Assembly (NCBI GenBank): GCA_025558075.1
Contig: JAHLKF010000016.1
Span: 1-64,000, forward strand
Length of the DNA: 64,000 nt
DNA from: Gaertneriomyces semiglobifer
Lineage: Eukaryota; Chytridiomycota; Chytridiomycetes; Spizellomycetales; Spizellomycetaceae
Reading direction: 5' to 3'
This document shows positions 46,663 to 57,973 of this stretch, in pieces (the stretch's first letter is position 1; each line of letters opens with the position of its first letter). The notes under the pieces are model-generated. The model was not told the origin of the DNA. It worked only from the letters and a program-made list of their open reading frames with translations, and did no database searches. The translations under genes and the position numbers were made by a program.

Positions 46663-47464
46663 ATGGTAAGTCGGTATACTGGTGTGTTCTTCCGGGTCTA
46701 GTTGTTACTCATGGCAGAGCCCGGAACATGTGAACTTGTCATCTGCATCAGACTGCGAACTAACTGAAATGTTTTGTCCCAATTGCAGACGCAACACACC
46801 ATCATTCTCACCCAATCCCATGCTACAAGGAAAGAATCTCGGTCGTGGGAAGACTATCAAACCCTCCACCTGGCTGTGGAAGGCGTCATTTCCAAATTCG
46901 AAACGAAGCTCAAAGAGTTGAATCCCGCCGTAAGGAACATTCATTGTAAGTAGATATCATAGCTTGGATGATGGGATTCTGGAGGGCGTTAAGTCCAAGA
47001 TCAACCTTCACGACGGCGTGAAAACCTCCTACTGCAACCCTCATGCTGGAACCTCCCATCAGCACAACGATTACTGAAACTGATGCTCCTCACTGCCGTC
47101 TTTTCTCAGATGATATCAACGATTTGCACACATACATCGATTCATTCCCGGATTTCTGTCTCCTGATATTTGATCCTCAAAGCCAGAGCTATATTCCCCA
47201 TGACAGGGAATGGTTTAAAACCAAGGTAAGCGATGAATGCAGTCACCTCGTGATGGAGAGGATTTAGAGGGAGGCAGTCTTTGGATTTGAGTTCGCAGCA
47301 CAAAATGTCTAGTACCACTGTAACATTGCGGTGGACAATGCTGGTTTGGTCACGCACGCAAGCGAGGCATTCACAGTAGGATAGCTACTTTCCGTATTGG
47401 TGATTCACCCAAGGTAATTTCATAGGTCTTTTACCAACTCAAGAAGGCTGCAGGTCATCGTTAA
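46663..47464 (+). CDS. ERH: Enhancer of rudimentary homolog (ERH)
   Basis: Conserved nuclear protein linked to RNA processing and decay. Exons 46663-46665 (only the ATG), 46789-46945, 47110-47225 and 47426-47464 give 104 residues, identical in length to human ERH. Exon 2 starts TQHTIILTQSHATRKESRSW and EDYQTLHLAVEGV; exon 3 HYDINDLHTYIDSFPDFCLL; exon 4 VFYQLKKAAGHR. Intron 1 (123 bases, GTAAGT, CTAACTG branch point, TTGCAG) follows the start codon; introns 2 and 3 are 164 and 200 bases, long for this window. The match along the whole family makes the model firm. Confidence 0.92.
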
Positions 47465-47801
47465 CTACAATAGCAATGTCGTCTCGTCGAATCTGCCACC
47501 AATCCCACTGAAACGGATGGAGTGAAACGTGTCGTAGAGCTCATCAGCTCAGTTGTCTGGCGTAACTTGCTCGGCAGCTCTATTAGCTTGATTTTGAAAT
47601 GTAGCTTGTATAATATTTACGACCTAATGTTTGAAGAGGGCCTTGTATGCACAAGATTTTAAACCCATTGGCTTAGTGATAGCCTTCACCAAACCTATCA
47701 AATCCCAACAGCAATTTGCACATTCAATATTAATATATTCATCGGACATGTACCGCTACACGGATCACCCAGAGTGGCATCATTTACCGTCGTGTGGCAT
47801 T
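47465..47801. other. 3' flanks of ERH and CCT7 (convergent)
   Basis: About 340 bases, no gene seen. Confidence 0.5.
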
Positions 47802-49883
47802 TTAACGTCTAGGCATGCCCCGGCCGCGGCCTCTCATACCGCCCCCTCCCCTTGGCATTTGTTGTCCAGGTTTCTCGCTTTGTACATTTTTAACTGTCTC
47901 ATCGACACTCAGAACTAGGCATGCAGCTTCTGTAGCTGCGGAAATCATGTTGGTCTTGACCAATGCTGGCTCCCAAACAAATCCCGTGAAATTGTCCGTG
48001 ATGTCTTCTGACTCAATATCCACACCATACCATGTCCCGCCTACACATGCGATTCTTTTAGTATACCGTACACAGGAGCACAATGGCATGCCATTTAAGT
48101 TCCATACCTTGGGCGTGCTTTTGCCTCAACTTGTTCAGAATGTCGGTGGCGTCAAATCCAGCATTATCACACAACTGACGAGGAATAACCTCCAAGGCCT
48201 TTGCAAATGCAGCAATGATCATTTGCTGCTTGCCCTCGATCGTCCTAGAGTGCTCTCGCAAGTACTTGCTGAGTTCCATCTCAGTAGCACCGCCACCAGC
48301 AACAACAGCCTTGTTCTTGATAGCTCTGCGGACAATCATGATCGCATCGTGAAGGGATCTCTCGACCTCAGCAATAAATTGTTCAGCGCCTCCACGCAAG
48401 ACAAGTGTGCAGGTTTTCGACTTGGGGCAACCACTGAAAATGTTGTAGCGCTCTCCGCCAATCTGACGTTCCTCAAAGGTGGCACATGTGCCTAAATGCT
48501 CCGACTTGATGTCGTTGACAGATGTTTGCATTGCACCACCCACAGCCTTCACCACCCGATTCAAGTCGTCGGATGTCACGCGGCCCGCGCAGAAAATGTC
48601 ACGATCGGCAAAGTATTGGGTAGCCAGATCACCGATTGGGAGTTTGGACAAGACAACCTTTGCGCCAGTTGCCACAATTTTTTCAAGCTTCTCGTAAATT
48701 ATCCTCCACTCAGCATCGACGATGGCTTGATATTCCTAACATGCACGTAAGTGACGGTAATGTAGTAACAGAGCCAAACGCTACTCACCGTAACCTCTTG
48801 TATTCTTACTTCCGCATTGTCTTTCTCAGCCTTCAACTCTAGCTCGACATTCAGGCAAAGGATCTGGGGGTTCGAAAAATATTTCGGCTGTTGCTCGAAA
48901 CCGGCGTAGGAAAACGTCTTCTTGAATGCAACACCATTGATGAGTAATGAATCCTGCATGGCGCCTCCAGGAACCTTCTTGATTCCAATCATCTTCTCGT
49001 TGAGCTCTTCTTGGTCAAGGTGCATGACGGCATCTACCACCATCTTAACAAAGAAGTCCTTGTGGGAGTGGATGAGTTTTGAGGACATGGATGTGGCGGC
49101 ACACTTCTCTAGAAGGTCTCTGAACTCGCTGTCACGGGAAAGGTGGTTAGGCTGGCAAAAGCGGTTAGGCTTGGAAGCATAGGCTACAAACCTTTCGTTT
49201 TTGCGCTCGACCATGACAGCCATCTCCTTGACTTTGTTCACGGCAAGTAATGCCGCTTTCCGGTATCCTTTGATGATAACTTGTGGGGCAACACCTTCCT
49301 CGACGTAGCTTTTCACTTCTTTAAGCAGTTCGGCCGCAAACAGGGTAACACTTGTGGTACCATCGCCAACTTCAGCATCCTGTGACCGTGAGATGTCCAC
49401 CAAAGCCTTTCCGGCAGGATGTACAACGTCCAGCAACTTCATGATCGTGGCACCATCATTCGAGATAGTTACTCGCCCTGAGAAGAACCGGGTCAGTACA
49501 TTCTCAAAGCTCAAAGCCGCAGGCAATACAAGAAAAATGCTATTCAATCGGCCATCCGGTGCTATAAACTATCACCAAGTAATAGTTGTTCGTGCTTAAG
49601 GTCCTTCTAGAAGCCTCTCTCACATGAGAGTAACGTACCATTGTTGTCGACAATCAACTTATCCATTCCTCTCGGTCCGAGGGTTGTCCTGACAGTGTCC
49701 GCAATAGCCACACATGCATTGATATTTGACAGAAGCTGTCCTTTTCCTTGTGAGGTATCTGTTCCTTCCTTAAGAAGGATGATTTGCGGTTGCTACAATC
49801 GAATAGTCAGTAACCAATCTGTGAAATTTACAATAACTAGCACAGAAGAGTAAACTTACCATCATCCCTGGCATGCCGTTCAT
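47802..49883 (-). CDS. CCT7: T-complex protein 1 subunit eta (CCT7)
   Basis: Subunit of the cytosolic TRiC/CCT chaperonin folding actin and tubulin. Six exons: 49883-49860, 49792-49639, 49477-49192, 49128-48789, 48735-48108 and 48040-47802; 556 residues. ATP-site motifs: [31 protein letters not shown] and [19 protein letters not shown]. Apical-domain hallmark: [25 protein letters not shown]. Eta-specific end: [18 protein letters not shown] and a Gly/Arg-rich tail ([15 protein letters not shown]). Intron 3 uses GTTTGT as donor; splicing removes a segment that has no counterpart in CCT7. Confidence 0.96.
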
Positions 49884-50393
49884 CTTGGCAATATAGGTGG
49901 TAGTTACAAAGGGATGGAGAAGTGATTGTGATCTGGCAGTCGAGATGAAACCACTGCTCAGAAGGTTGAAATCTAATGTTGAAATAGCAGAGTTGGTGGC
50001 CTCGGTTGCCAGGTCTCAAAGACCGCGTCTAATTAATTAGGACGCCTGTCCGAACCGGTGTCCGGATGAACGCTGCACAAGCACAGCGTTAATTCGCACC
50101 ATTGATTGCTCTTCGCCAGGTCAGCAGAGGCTTAATGAAGTGGCATTAGGACGCTCAGTAATGGCCAGGATTACCAAAAAGAAATAGGCTAGTGTTTTAT
50201 GTAAAAAATGACACTGGAAATACAAGCAGCTCCAATCTTGTACCTATGCATCACGCCACTATCCAGAGCTCCAAAATTGTAAAGCTTGCTGAATCGCAAA
50301 CTCTTCTAATGCCTGTTACTGCCAACTGTTATAAAAGCTGATAGTAGCAAGAGGTGAGGTAAATGAACACGCCCCATTAGGGTGATTCGCAGG
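49884..50393. other. Intergenic region between CCT7 promoter and SIKE-family gene
   Basis: About 510 bases, no gene seen. Confidence 0.5.
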
Positions 50394-51047
50394 TCAGACC
50401 GTAGCCAGAGCCTGCTTCAGCACTCGATTTTCTTCCACAACACCGGCTAGAACAGATTGCATATCGTCATCATCCGCATTCAAACTTTCTCGCATCACCC
50501 TTATACAATCGTCAAGTTGCTCTTGAAGTCGCGTGTTTTCCTCCCGAAGTGAAGCATTGAGGGACCTTTCGGTATCGAGGATGGAACGGAGTTGCGTATG
50601 CGAGGATATTGTTGAGTTATGAATTTGTTGCTACAAAAGTGAATGCGCATGTTGGCTTAAAAGTTCTTCAAGGAGAAAGGAGGAATCCGCATGGATATTT
50701 ACCGCTTGTTGTCGGAACTTGACCATTAGAATCTCTAACGTGGTTTCATATTGTTTGATTGTTTGATTCAATATCTGATTCTCTTTCTGCAACTCTGCAT
50801 ATCGCGCATCTTTGTCCTTTTCATGCCCATCCACTTCGCGGCCGTCTTTTCCCCGCGCCTTTTGGTTGATTGGGATTGTTATAGCGGGTCGCGTGGGAGG
50901 TAGAGGGCCCTTCCCCGAAAGAAGGTTTTGCGCACGGGACAGAAGATCTTGAATGAGAGCGCGGTTTGTGGTATGGGTTGAGGAAAGTGTATCGAGCTTT
51001 GAAATCATCGGAGCTGGCGGTGGTGACGATGGAGAGGTAGTGGACAT
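50394..51047 (-). CDS. SIKE/FGFR1OP2-family coiled-coil protein (STRIPAK-associated)
   Basis: Exons 51047-50703 and 50630-50394 (72-base intron, GTAAAT donor, TTTTGTAG acceptor) give 193 residues. The N-terminus is Pro/Ser-rich; a helix with NRALIQDLLSRAQNLL follows. The diagnostic part is LQKENQILNQTIKQYETTLE followed by ILMVKFRQQ, matching the ELIMSKYR block of the family. Exon 2 is coiled coil (LREENTRLQEQLDDCIRVMR). Family members are accessory subunits of the STRIPAK phosphatase complex; the fungal SCI1 proteins are likely relatives. Confidence 0.75.
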
Positions 51048-51548
51048 GGCTCTTCTCAGGGACCAACGAATGATCAATACGCACTTGAAAGAATGTGCTT
51101 GCTGCCAATATGTATCTGCTTGTTTCTGATAGCGATGGTCCCCGACGTCGGTGGATGAGTGGGTTTGTTTGTATGTCGCTTGTCGGGGCGGGGTATCCTT
51201 CCTATGAAAGTTACTGCTTCAAAAGCGTAACTTTATGTGAAATATATTATATATTGCGAATGTTTAAGCGTGAAATATATCCTGAGCTATACTTATAAAA
51301 TGCGCAATATTTCAAAAGTTTCATATAGGAAGGTCGCGCGTTGCCACGACAATCTCAGAGATTGCGGGACATTGGGTTCTTGAATGTTGAGAAACCAACA
51401 AAGGACAAAATGCCAGGACGAATAGGGAGATGGAAGGTATGGTGTTGATATTGAAAAGGATTGTTACTCGTATCCATTGCTGACGGTGATCATCCAACGA
51501 ATTTCGTAGGTGAAGGAGCCGTTTGCTCCCCACAAGTCTCTCATTCGC
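51048..51548. promoter_or_regulatory. Divergent promoter of SIKE-family gene and uS4m
   Basis: About 500 bases between head-to-head genes, AT-rich near 51238-51300. No defined site. Confidence 0.4.
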
Positions 51549-52487
51549 ATGTCATGGAACAAATACAACCTTTACAACCTCGCTTCCCGCACGCGCACGC
51601 CGGACGTCTCCCGTCAATCCGTTTTTGCCCAAAAGTGGGCCGCTAAGCGGGATTTGCGCGCGTACCACTCTCCAAATATTACGGAACGCCAGCTCATCAA
51701 ACGCCATTGGGCAACGCGATTGCCAATGCAGCAGTTTACTAAAGCCGAGTGGGAAAGTGTGCCACCAGTTCAAGCCCTTGCGTTTGCAGAACTGGAACGA
51801 CGACTGGACGTTGTCGTCTACCGCTGCCATTTTGCAAGCTCCATTTGGGAGGCGCGAATGGCGGTCGTCAGAGGGAACGTGTGGGTCAATGGTGAAAAAT
51901 GCCCATTTCCGGCGAGGAGACTTGCAGACGGTGACATGGTCACAGTAAACCCGAATATTGTGCCGACACTGCTAGCACCAGGGTCAGAGCCAACAGTAGA
52001 GGCATCAGAGGAAAGTGAGCCATCGACAGAAAGCGAGGCGGCTTCAGAAAGCAAGAGAATAAAACTCACCAGATCCCAGAGACATAAACTTGCCGAGCCA
52101 TTGAAGTTCACCCCACATCCTTGGATGGCACCGCACATGTTCCTTCCATCCTACCTCGAAGTCTCCTATCCCACATGCAGTGCTGTTTTCTTACGGTCTC
52201 CCCTCCCGCAACCCAATGAAGTAGAAATCCCATCTCCATTCCCGCCGGAGTCACATCAGCTTGTTTATGAATGGTACACCAATATTTACAAGCGTAATCC
52301 CACCATTAAAACAAATGCGGATCTATTGCCGGGAATTGTTATTGAGGGATGCAACGTGACTCTCAAACCGAAGTTTGCTTCGATTCGCAGACGAGAAGAT
52401 TTAGAAAGACGGCGTGAGATGAGAAAGCTTAAGGATGCGAAGAACAGGAGACAGCAGCCCAAAACTGCGGCGAAAGCAACCGCCTAA
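51549..52487 (+). CDS. NAM9: Mitochondrial small-subunit ribosomal protein uS4m (Nam9)
   Basis: Single exon of 312 residues. It starts MSWNKYNLYNLASRTRTPDV, the conserved Nam9-type N-terminus. The S4 RNA-binding domain at about residues 80-130 reads ERRLDVVVYRCHFASSIWEA, VRGNVWVNGEKCPFPARRLA and DGDMVTVNP. An acidic Ser/Glu insert (EASEESEPSTESEAASE) follows. The C-terminal mitochondrial extension has YLEVSYPTCSAVFLRSP and a very basic tail (RRREDLERRREMRKLKDAKN). An in-frame GTG lies upstream, but ATG 51549 matches the family start. Confidence 0.93.
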   Translation: MSWNKYNLYNLASRTRTPDVSRQSVFAQKWAAKRDLRAYHSPNITERQLIKRHWATRLPMQQFTKAEWESVPPVQALAFAELERRLDVVVYRCHFASSIWEARMAVVRGNVWVNGEKCPFPARRLADGDMVTVNPNIVPTLLAPGSEPTVEASEESEPSTESEAASESKRIKLTRSQRHKLAEPLKFTPHPWMAPHMFLPSYLEVSYPTCSAVFLRSPLPQPNEVEIPSPFPPESHQLVYEWYTNIYKRNPTIKTNADLLPGIVIEGCNVTLKPKFASIRRREDLERRREMRKLKDAKNRRQQPKTAAKATA

Positions 52488-52669
52488 ATATGCAGCACAA
52501 GTAACCACGTAGCTAGATTAGGTAGTATACTGGCGCATTTTATTTTATTTTTGCCATTCAAGGGAAGTGGCATACCCAACACTGTACCATATTGTTGCAA
52601 CTGGCAATGAACAAGAATATACGTGCACATGCATGGTAGCATTATGCGAACAAGTTTCCCTATTAGTAT

Positions 52670-53449
52670 TTATCCTGTTCTAAGAATCAAGTGGATGCCA
52701 CTATCCGATTCTACAGGGCCGCTAAGTTCCCCCACTTTCAACGCAAGCGTTGCGTTTTCGAATGCCGCTGGTTTCATTCGATTAATCAAGGCAGAAAGGC
52801 ACAGACAAAGTATTGTACTCACGTTGCATAGCCCCACGCTTGAAGAAACCTAAATCCCCACCCCGTTTGGCGGAACTGCAGTCACTCTCGGTTTGCGCTA
52901 ACGTCCCTAAGTCTTCGCCTCCATTGACAATTCTCTCACGAAAACCTATATGCAGCCCATCAAACAATTAGAACTGTATAGAAACCCAGCCGTCTTGGTG
53001 GTGGAATACCTACCCGTGATCTTGGCCAATGCCTCTTCTTTAGTACGGGTGATATTTTCCTACAATGGCCCGGACGTTCAGCGTCATTGGCAAATCTGAG
53101 AAAGAACCGCTAGACTCACTTCCCGCCAGCTTGACGGCCTCCGGCTGTCCCGATGTTTGACTAGCAGATGGGATGCCCGCAGTTGATCTCCCCCTGCGCC
53201 GATTGGCTTATCCCAAACGCTTTCACCAGTTGCCGCGTTGAAATAATATGCGCGGTTACGGCTTTTCGACCAACGTTCCTACAAGGTTGCACGAAAGGCA
53301 TCTTAGTCTGACCTAGTTACTTCTAGATCGAGTTAAGTAACTTCTCAGTCCGTACCTCCCACTGCTGGTTTGGGTCGGCCTGCCATGCGTTGACGTTAGC
53401 CCCAAGCTACTGAGAAACGACGAAATAAAACCGATCGGAATCTCACCAT
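52670..53449 (-). CDS. ESS1: PIN1/ESS1-type peptidyl-prolyl isomerase (WW + parvulin)
   Basis: Isomerises phospho-Ser/Thr-Pro bonds, for example in the RNA polymerase II CTD. Exons 53449-53447 (ATG only, probable), 53406-53356, 53278-53120, 53059-53014, 52945-52823 and 52767-52670; 159 residues. WW domain: [20 protein letters not shown] then ESVWDKP. Parvulin domain: [78 protein letters not shown]. The catalytic Cys and His blocks are present. Splice sites of the five 3' exons are firm; the first intron would be only 40 bases, so the start is less certain. Confidence 0.9.
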
Positions 53450-53642
53450 CGTGCTGGGTATAAGAGATAACTGCGATCCTGAGAGCTGGTTGTGTTTCTT
53501 TGTGTGTGTGTGTGTCTGTTTCGCTTGTCAACGAGGGTCATCACACGCGACTTACGGGCTCCACATTGCAGCCAAGGTCAGAACATCGTTCTTAGTGAAC
53601 GACTGAAACTGTATAACACGTCAACTTTGGAAAGGAACGAAG

Positions 53643-56448
53643 ATGTGGGCGTTTGGGCGCTCTAGGAAAACACCGGCACAGTCGTCACCCCAAGCAAAGG
53701 GCTCTAATGCTTCCCCGTTTGACGGTGTGGAAGGATTGTCGGGACTGGAAGGATTCGACATTCCTGAGCCGGAGATCTCAGATGGAGAGCTGGACGATCC
53801 CGCCCTACTCGTAAGTGACCGCATTTGCGAGGCAAAAAATCCTTAAAACCAGAACCGATGAGCGTTCTTCAGGCAGAGCTACAAAAACTTGCTGGCGGAA
53901 GCAAACTGAAACCCAAGGCTATGCCTAAATCGAAGCCTCAACCCGTACCAGATGTTGACGTTAACGCTATTCTAAGTAGTGTACCGTTGGAAGGGGACGT
54001 TCACGTTGAGTTCCGGGACGAAGACATGGCGGACCCAGAGCTACTTGGCATGCTGAAAGGGTTGGGTGGCAGTACATCGGATGAGGAGGACCTCGACAAG
54101 TCACAGGATGGTAATGATACTCATCGGACGGTTGATAAAATAGTAGATGACGGAGAACACGTAGAGGTACCAGCTAAGGCCATTCAGCAATTGCGGTCGA
54201 TACCACAACAGCAGCTGGCAGAACCTACCGCATCCCAGGTGGAGCCGGTCGATGAATCTCTACCAATATCGTACCGACTTCGTAACACGTCTCCAGACTT
54301 GCTTCAAAAGTATCTTCACTTACAAAAGATCGTGGCAGTTAACCGCAAACGGTCTGGGGACGTGGAAGGTGCAAAGGAGGCCCTAAAGGAAGTGAAGCTT
54401 CTTGAAAAGCGGTTAACGGAAGTGGAAGAAGATATAAGGGATGGGCGGCCTGTGAGAGACTACGTCGATTCCTCTGCAGTCAGAGATGAATTAAGTCGGC
54501 CGCCGATCACGGATACAATTGATGCGAAAGGTGTTGTGTCAGAAGAGAGACAGCAGGGTTTATTGCACGAACTGAAACAAAGGCAACTGGAGTACAAGCA
54601 ATATGCATTACAAGCAAAGAAAGTAGAGAATCTGCCATTGGCGAGGTACTACCTAAGCGTGTCGAAGGGAATGCAGGAACCGATTGAAGTGGCTGAGATG
54701 GGCGGCGATCTAGATAGCCTTGGAAGTTTCACTGTACCTCCGCATCCCAGAGAAGCTTCTCTCCCAGAAGGTGTGACGCTGGTTGTTGCTCAAGAGACCG
54801 CGACGCCTAAACACGTCGAAACGCCGAAGAAGCCCGATAACGCTACCAACGCTACTACCGCAGGAACACCAAGTAAGAAAGCTAAAATCGTAGGAGTTCA
54901 AGCACCTGACACACCAACAGTGGTGACGACGTCACCGGAGGAGCTATTGCGCGCGCCAGTGATTCACGGAGATATCCATACCCATCTTACGACAACGCTT
55001 TCCGAACAAATATCCCTTCTCACCACGATTTCCGCACATTATCTCAAGACCAACCAAAAGCCCCTCGCACTGCATTACCATAAGCTGAAGAAAACAATTC
55101 AAACGGATTTGACCACTTTAGAGCTGCTAAAAGCGAATGGCAAGACTCCTGGTTTCAAATATACCACTTTGAAATACGAAATGGAACAAGCAAACACTGA
55201 TATCATGCCCGATGAGATGCTTGTGAGTATAGAACGAGGTTGGGATATCACCTGTAAAGGGGTATCATCAAGCGACCTTGATCTTTACGTCGCATTTGAC
55301 TTTGGGGATGATTCGCCTTTTGCCGAAACGAAAGAGTCGAAAGGCGAGACACCGGTTGTCCGAATGGGGGCAGATCCTGTGTGGGAGTTTGAGAAGAAAG
55401 TCAAAATTACTAGAAACAAGGCGCTGCAGAGGTACATTGAGCGACGGAAATTAATCCTGGAGTTGTATCACTCTCAACGCGGATTTTTATTTTCCAAAAA
55501 AGTCTTGATCGGAAAGATCACGATGAAATTGGATGAGCTTATGGGAAAGTGTGAGGTACGACAAGTACTAGAGGTAATGGACCCAACAAGCCCGCGAAGA
55601 ACTACTGGTGCACGGCTCTCCGTTCGGGTAGCATTGAGGACTCCACTCATCAAGCCTCACGTTGTTCAGAAGGAAGATCAGTGGCTTGTCGTTGACTTTG
55701 AGGGGGCTGGTAGTGGAGCCAAGATTGAGATACCAAATGTGGATATTGATGGTGCAAAAGTTGTTGGCGCCGAGAAAGAGCGAGTACAGGTCCCGCCAAA
55801 GGTGGAGGACGTTGCGAGCGATCACCTTACCGTACAGACCGGCCTATCGCCTGAACGTGCATCTCGCACCGGCACCCCCAGCCCTCAACAGCCAGGAAAG
55901 AGTCCTGCTCGTAGCGGGGCGACCACACCGACACCATCGCCAGGGCATTCTGCTTCGCCTGGTACACCCACACCAACATCCGCTTCCAGTCCAGGAACAA
56001 GTGGGGCGGATCTCGATGACCTGGAAACAGAATTTAACAAGTAAGTGCACGATGGCAACTTGTTCTTTTTCAGCCGGAATTCATGTTTACCCTGGTCTCC
56101 TGTAGTCCGTCTGCCCTCCCATCAAATGCAGTGCTTGAGACTGAACATGCCGCATTGGTTGCTCTTATTTCCGCATCCCATAACGGGTCGCCGCCTCCAG
56201 ACTTGTTAGACCTCAAAATGCAATACGAACTCCGTTTGAACACTCTTGTACTTCTTGTGCAAACGGGAGGCCTCTCCATGGAAAGGTATGTGCAGGATTT
56301 AGAAGATGCCATCAAAAAGACCAAGACCTACGCAGTCGAGTTCAAAAAAGGCGGCCGGATTGAAATGGCCAAAAAGGCCTTGAAGCGCGTGAAAATCATG
56401 CAAGGCGAGGTGGATGAGGTGAAGGCAGCTTTAGCTGAAGGCGGTTGA
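53643..56448 (+). CDS. CC2D1 / Lethal-giant-discs family protein (DM14 and C2 domains)
   Basis: Regulator of ESCRT-III (CHMP4/Snf7) in endosomal sorting. Exons 53643-53810, 53873-56040 and 56106-56448 (introns 62 and 65 bases) give 892 residues. Three DM14 helical hairpins at about residues 195-245 (LLQKYLHLQKIVAVNRKRSG), 285-335 (LLHELKQRQLEYKQYALQAK) and 422-475 (LLTTISAHYLKTNQKPLALH). A C2 domain at about 510-645 ends in KVLIGKITMKLDELMGKCEV. A Ser/Thr/Pro linker follows, with SPGTSGADLDDLETEFN. The C-terminal 100 residues, helical, are the conserved end of the family (KGGRIEMAKKALKRVKIM). Exon 1 carries an acidic IPEPEISDGELDDPALL. Confidence 0.92.
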
Positions 56449-56842
56449 GAAGAGTGACGCTTCCTGTTGCACTTACTTTTTATAAATACTTTGTATTGTA
56501 CTCGCTAAGAAACTCAAGTCGAGACGTCGATGGGCACACATCCGCCATCTGGAGAGACGCCTCATATTTGTAGCTAAGACCTAACGGAGAAGCACGATGC
56601 CCACTGTACTCCATTTCAAGCAACTCAACACAACACTTGCTTCTCAAGAGCGTCACATGTCATGTTTTGGAATCAAGCGAGTGTATTGTAAGTAGGCATA
56701 TATATGCGTTTCCAGACATGGTAAATTGTCACATTCAGCATGGCAATCTCGAATTCGCATATATACATGTTGCTCAACCTCTTCACGAGGGTTTCACCCA
56801 CAGGCAGACGTCTCTCCGGAAAGTTAGCGTCCTCTCGGAGAG
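56449..56842. other. 3' flank of CC2D1 gene
   Basis: About 390 bases before the tandem repeat; nothing recognisable. Confidence 0.5.
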
Positions 56843-57240
56843 GAACCAACAAACGGGCATCATGTCGCATCCGAGGCACTGAGGCGGGATGAATTTGAAG
56901 GGTCGGTGTACATCGTTGTGAAACGATGTCCCTCCAACCTTATCATCGACCGAAGGGAAACCCAACAAACGGTCTCAATGCCAACAGGATGAAACAGGTC
57001 AGCAGGGATGATGGTTCGCTTACGTCGGAGGTCACGTCCCGTCAGCTTCATCGACCGTTGGGAAACCAACAAACGGGCGCATTATGTCGCATCCAAGGCA
57101 CTGAGGCGGGATGAAGGGTCGGTGTACATCGTTGTAAAACGACGTTCCTCCAGCCTTATCATCGACCGAAGGGAAACCCAACAAACGGTCTCAATGCCAA
57201 CAGGATGAAACGAGTCAGCAGGGATGAGGGTTCGCTTACA
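56843..57240. repeat. Tandem repeat, two copies of about 200-220 bases
   Basis: Copy 1 starts at about 56847 and copy 2 at about 57066 (CCAACAAACGGGC in both). They share the blocks GTCGCATCC, GGCACTGAGGCGGGATGAA, GGGTCGGTGTACATCGTTGT, CTTATCATCGACCGAAGGGA and GGTCTCAATGCCAACAGGAT. Copy 2 lacks six bases (TTTGAA) present in copy 1. On the minus strand both copies keep one reading frame open (FHPVGIETVCWVSLRSMIRL ... FTTMYTDPS ... DAT-stop), and the length difference is a multiple of three. Confidence 0.85.
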
Positions 57241-57687
57241 TGACCACCTTGCCCATAGTGTCCATCCAAGTGGGTTGACGCGTCGTGCGGAATGATTGCT
57301 TCTAAAAACAAAAACAACAGGCTGATCGATACTAACCGTTGGGTGGCCGAGATACTTTAAAAGGCGTAGACATTCTTGTGATTGGTTTCCATGTAGAGAT
57401 CTAAACCTGGAGCGCTCCGTATCATGATGTTGGTGCTTGTAATTGAGTCCGAATAGTACTTGATCTTGAGTAGTAATGGAGTAGTGATTGAGCAGTAATT
57501 GAGTGGTCGGAGCAGGAGTTGTGATTGAGTTGGATCTTGATCTTGAGAGATAAATTTGATAAAAAGAGGCCCGCGACGCGCTCGCGCTTTTATATTCCTC
57601 TAAACTGCTGTGCCACTGTATCCATGGATACAGGTAGTTGTGCCGCAGGTTGTCATGGAAGTCACGTCTTTCTGTTACTGATAACAT
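57082..57687 (-). other. 201-codon open frame covering repeat copy 2
   Basis: Begins at 57687 and ends inside repeat copy 2. Composition is Ser/Arg/His/Tyr-rich with runs from short repeats (TTGAGTAGTAATGGAGTAG-like around 57440-57530). No domain or homology recognised; possibly spurious. Confidence 0.25.
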
Positions 57688-57905
57688 ATTTTAACAAGCG
57701 GGCTAAAGAAATCGATTACGATATTACCCACGTGCAGGCACGTGCCATACAAGAGCGGATTATTCATTCCGCCGCAGTTTCAACGGTCGCCATTTTGCGC
57801 TTGTCCGAACGTCGCGCAAATACGTTCGACGTGTGACGGCACAGTCATCTAACACGACGCAGGCTGGGGAAACAGCCAGCAGAAGGTAGGGAACACTTCA
57901 AGAAG

Positions 57906-57912
57906 TATAAAT
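57906..57912 (+). promoter_or_regulatory. TATA box of the Sel1-type gene
   Basis: TATAAAT at 57906-57912, 62 bases before the chosen ATG at 57974. An in-frame ATG at 57911 overlaps the box itself and so is unlikely to be in the mRNA, which decides the start. Confidence 0.55.
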
Positions 57913-57973
57913 GGGTGGGCGGCCTCGCTGCCCACAACGTCTTGCTCATCCCAGTGCCTGTTCTGCAACCGCA

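Noticed and set aside
57911..57973. Upstream start at 57911 for the Sel1-type protein
   Set aside because: The ATG overlaps the TATA box, so it should lie upstream of the transcription start; the extra 21 residues look non-helical and unlike the rest.
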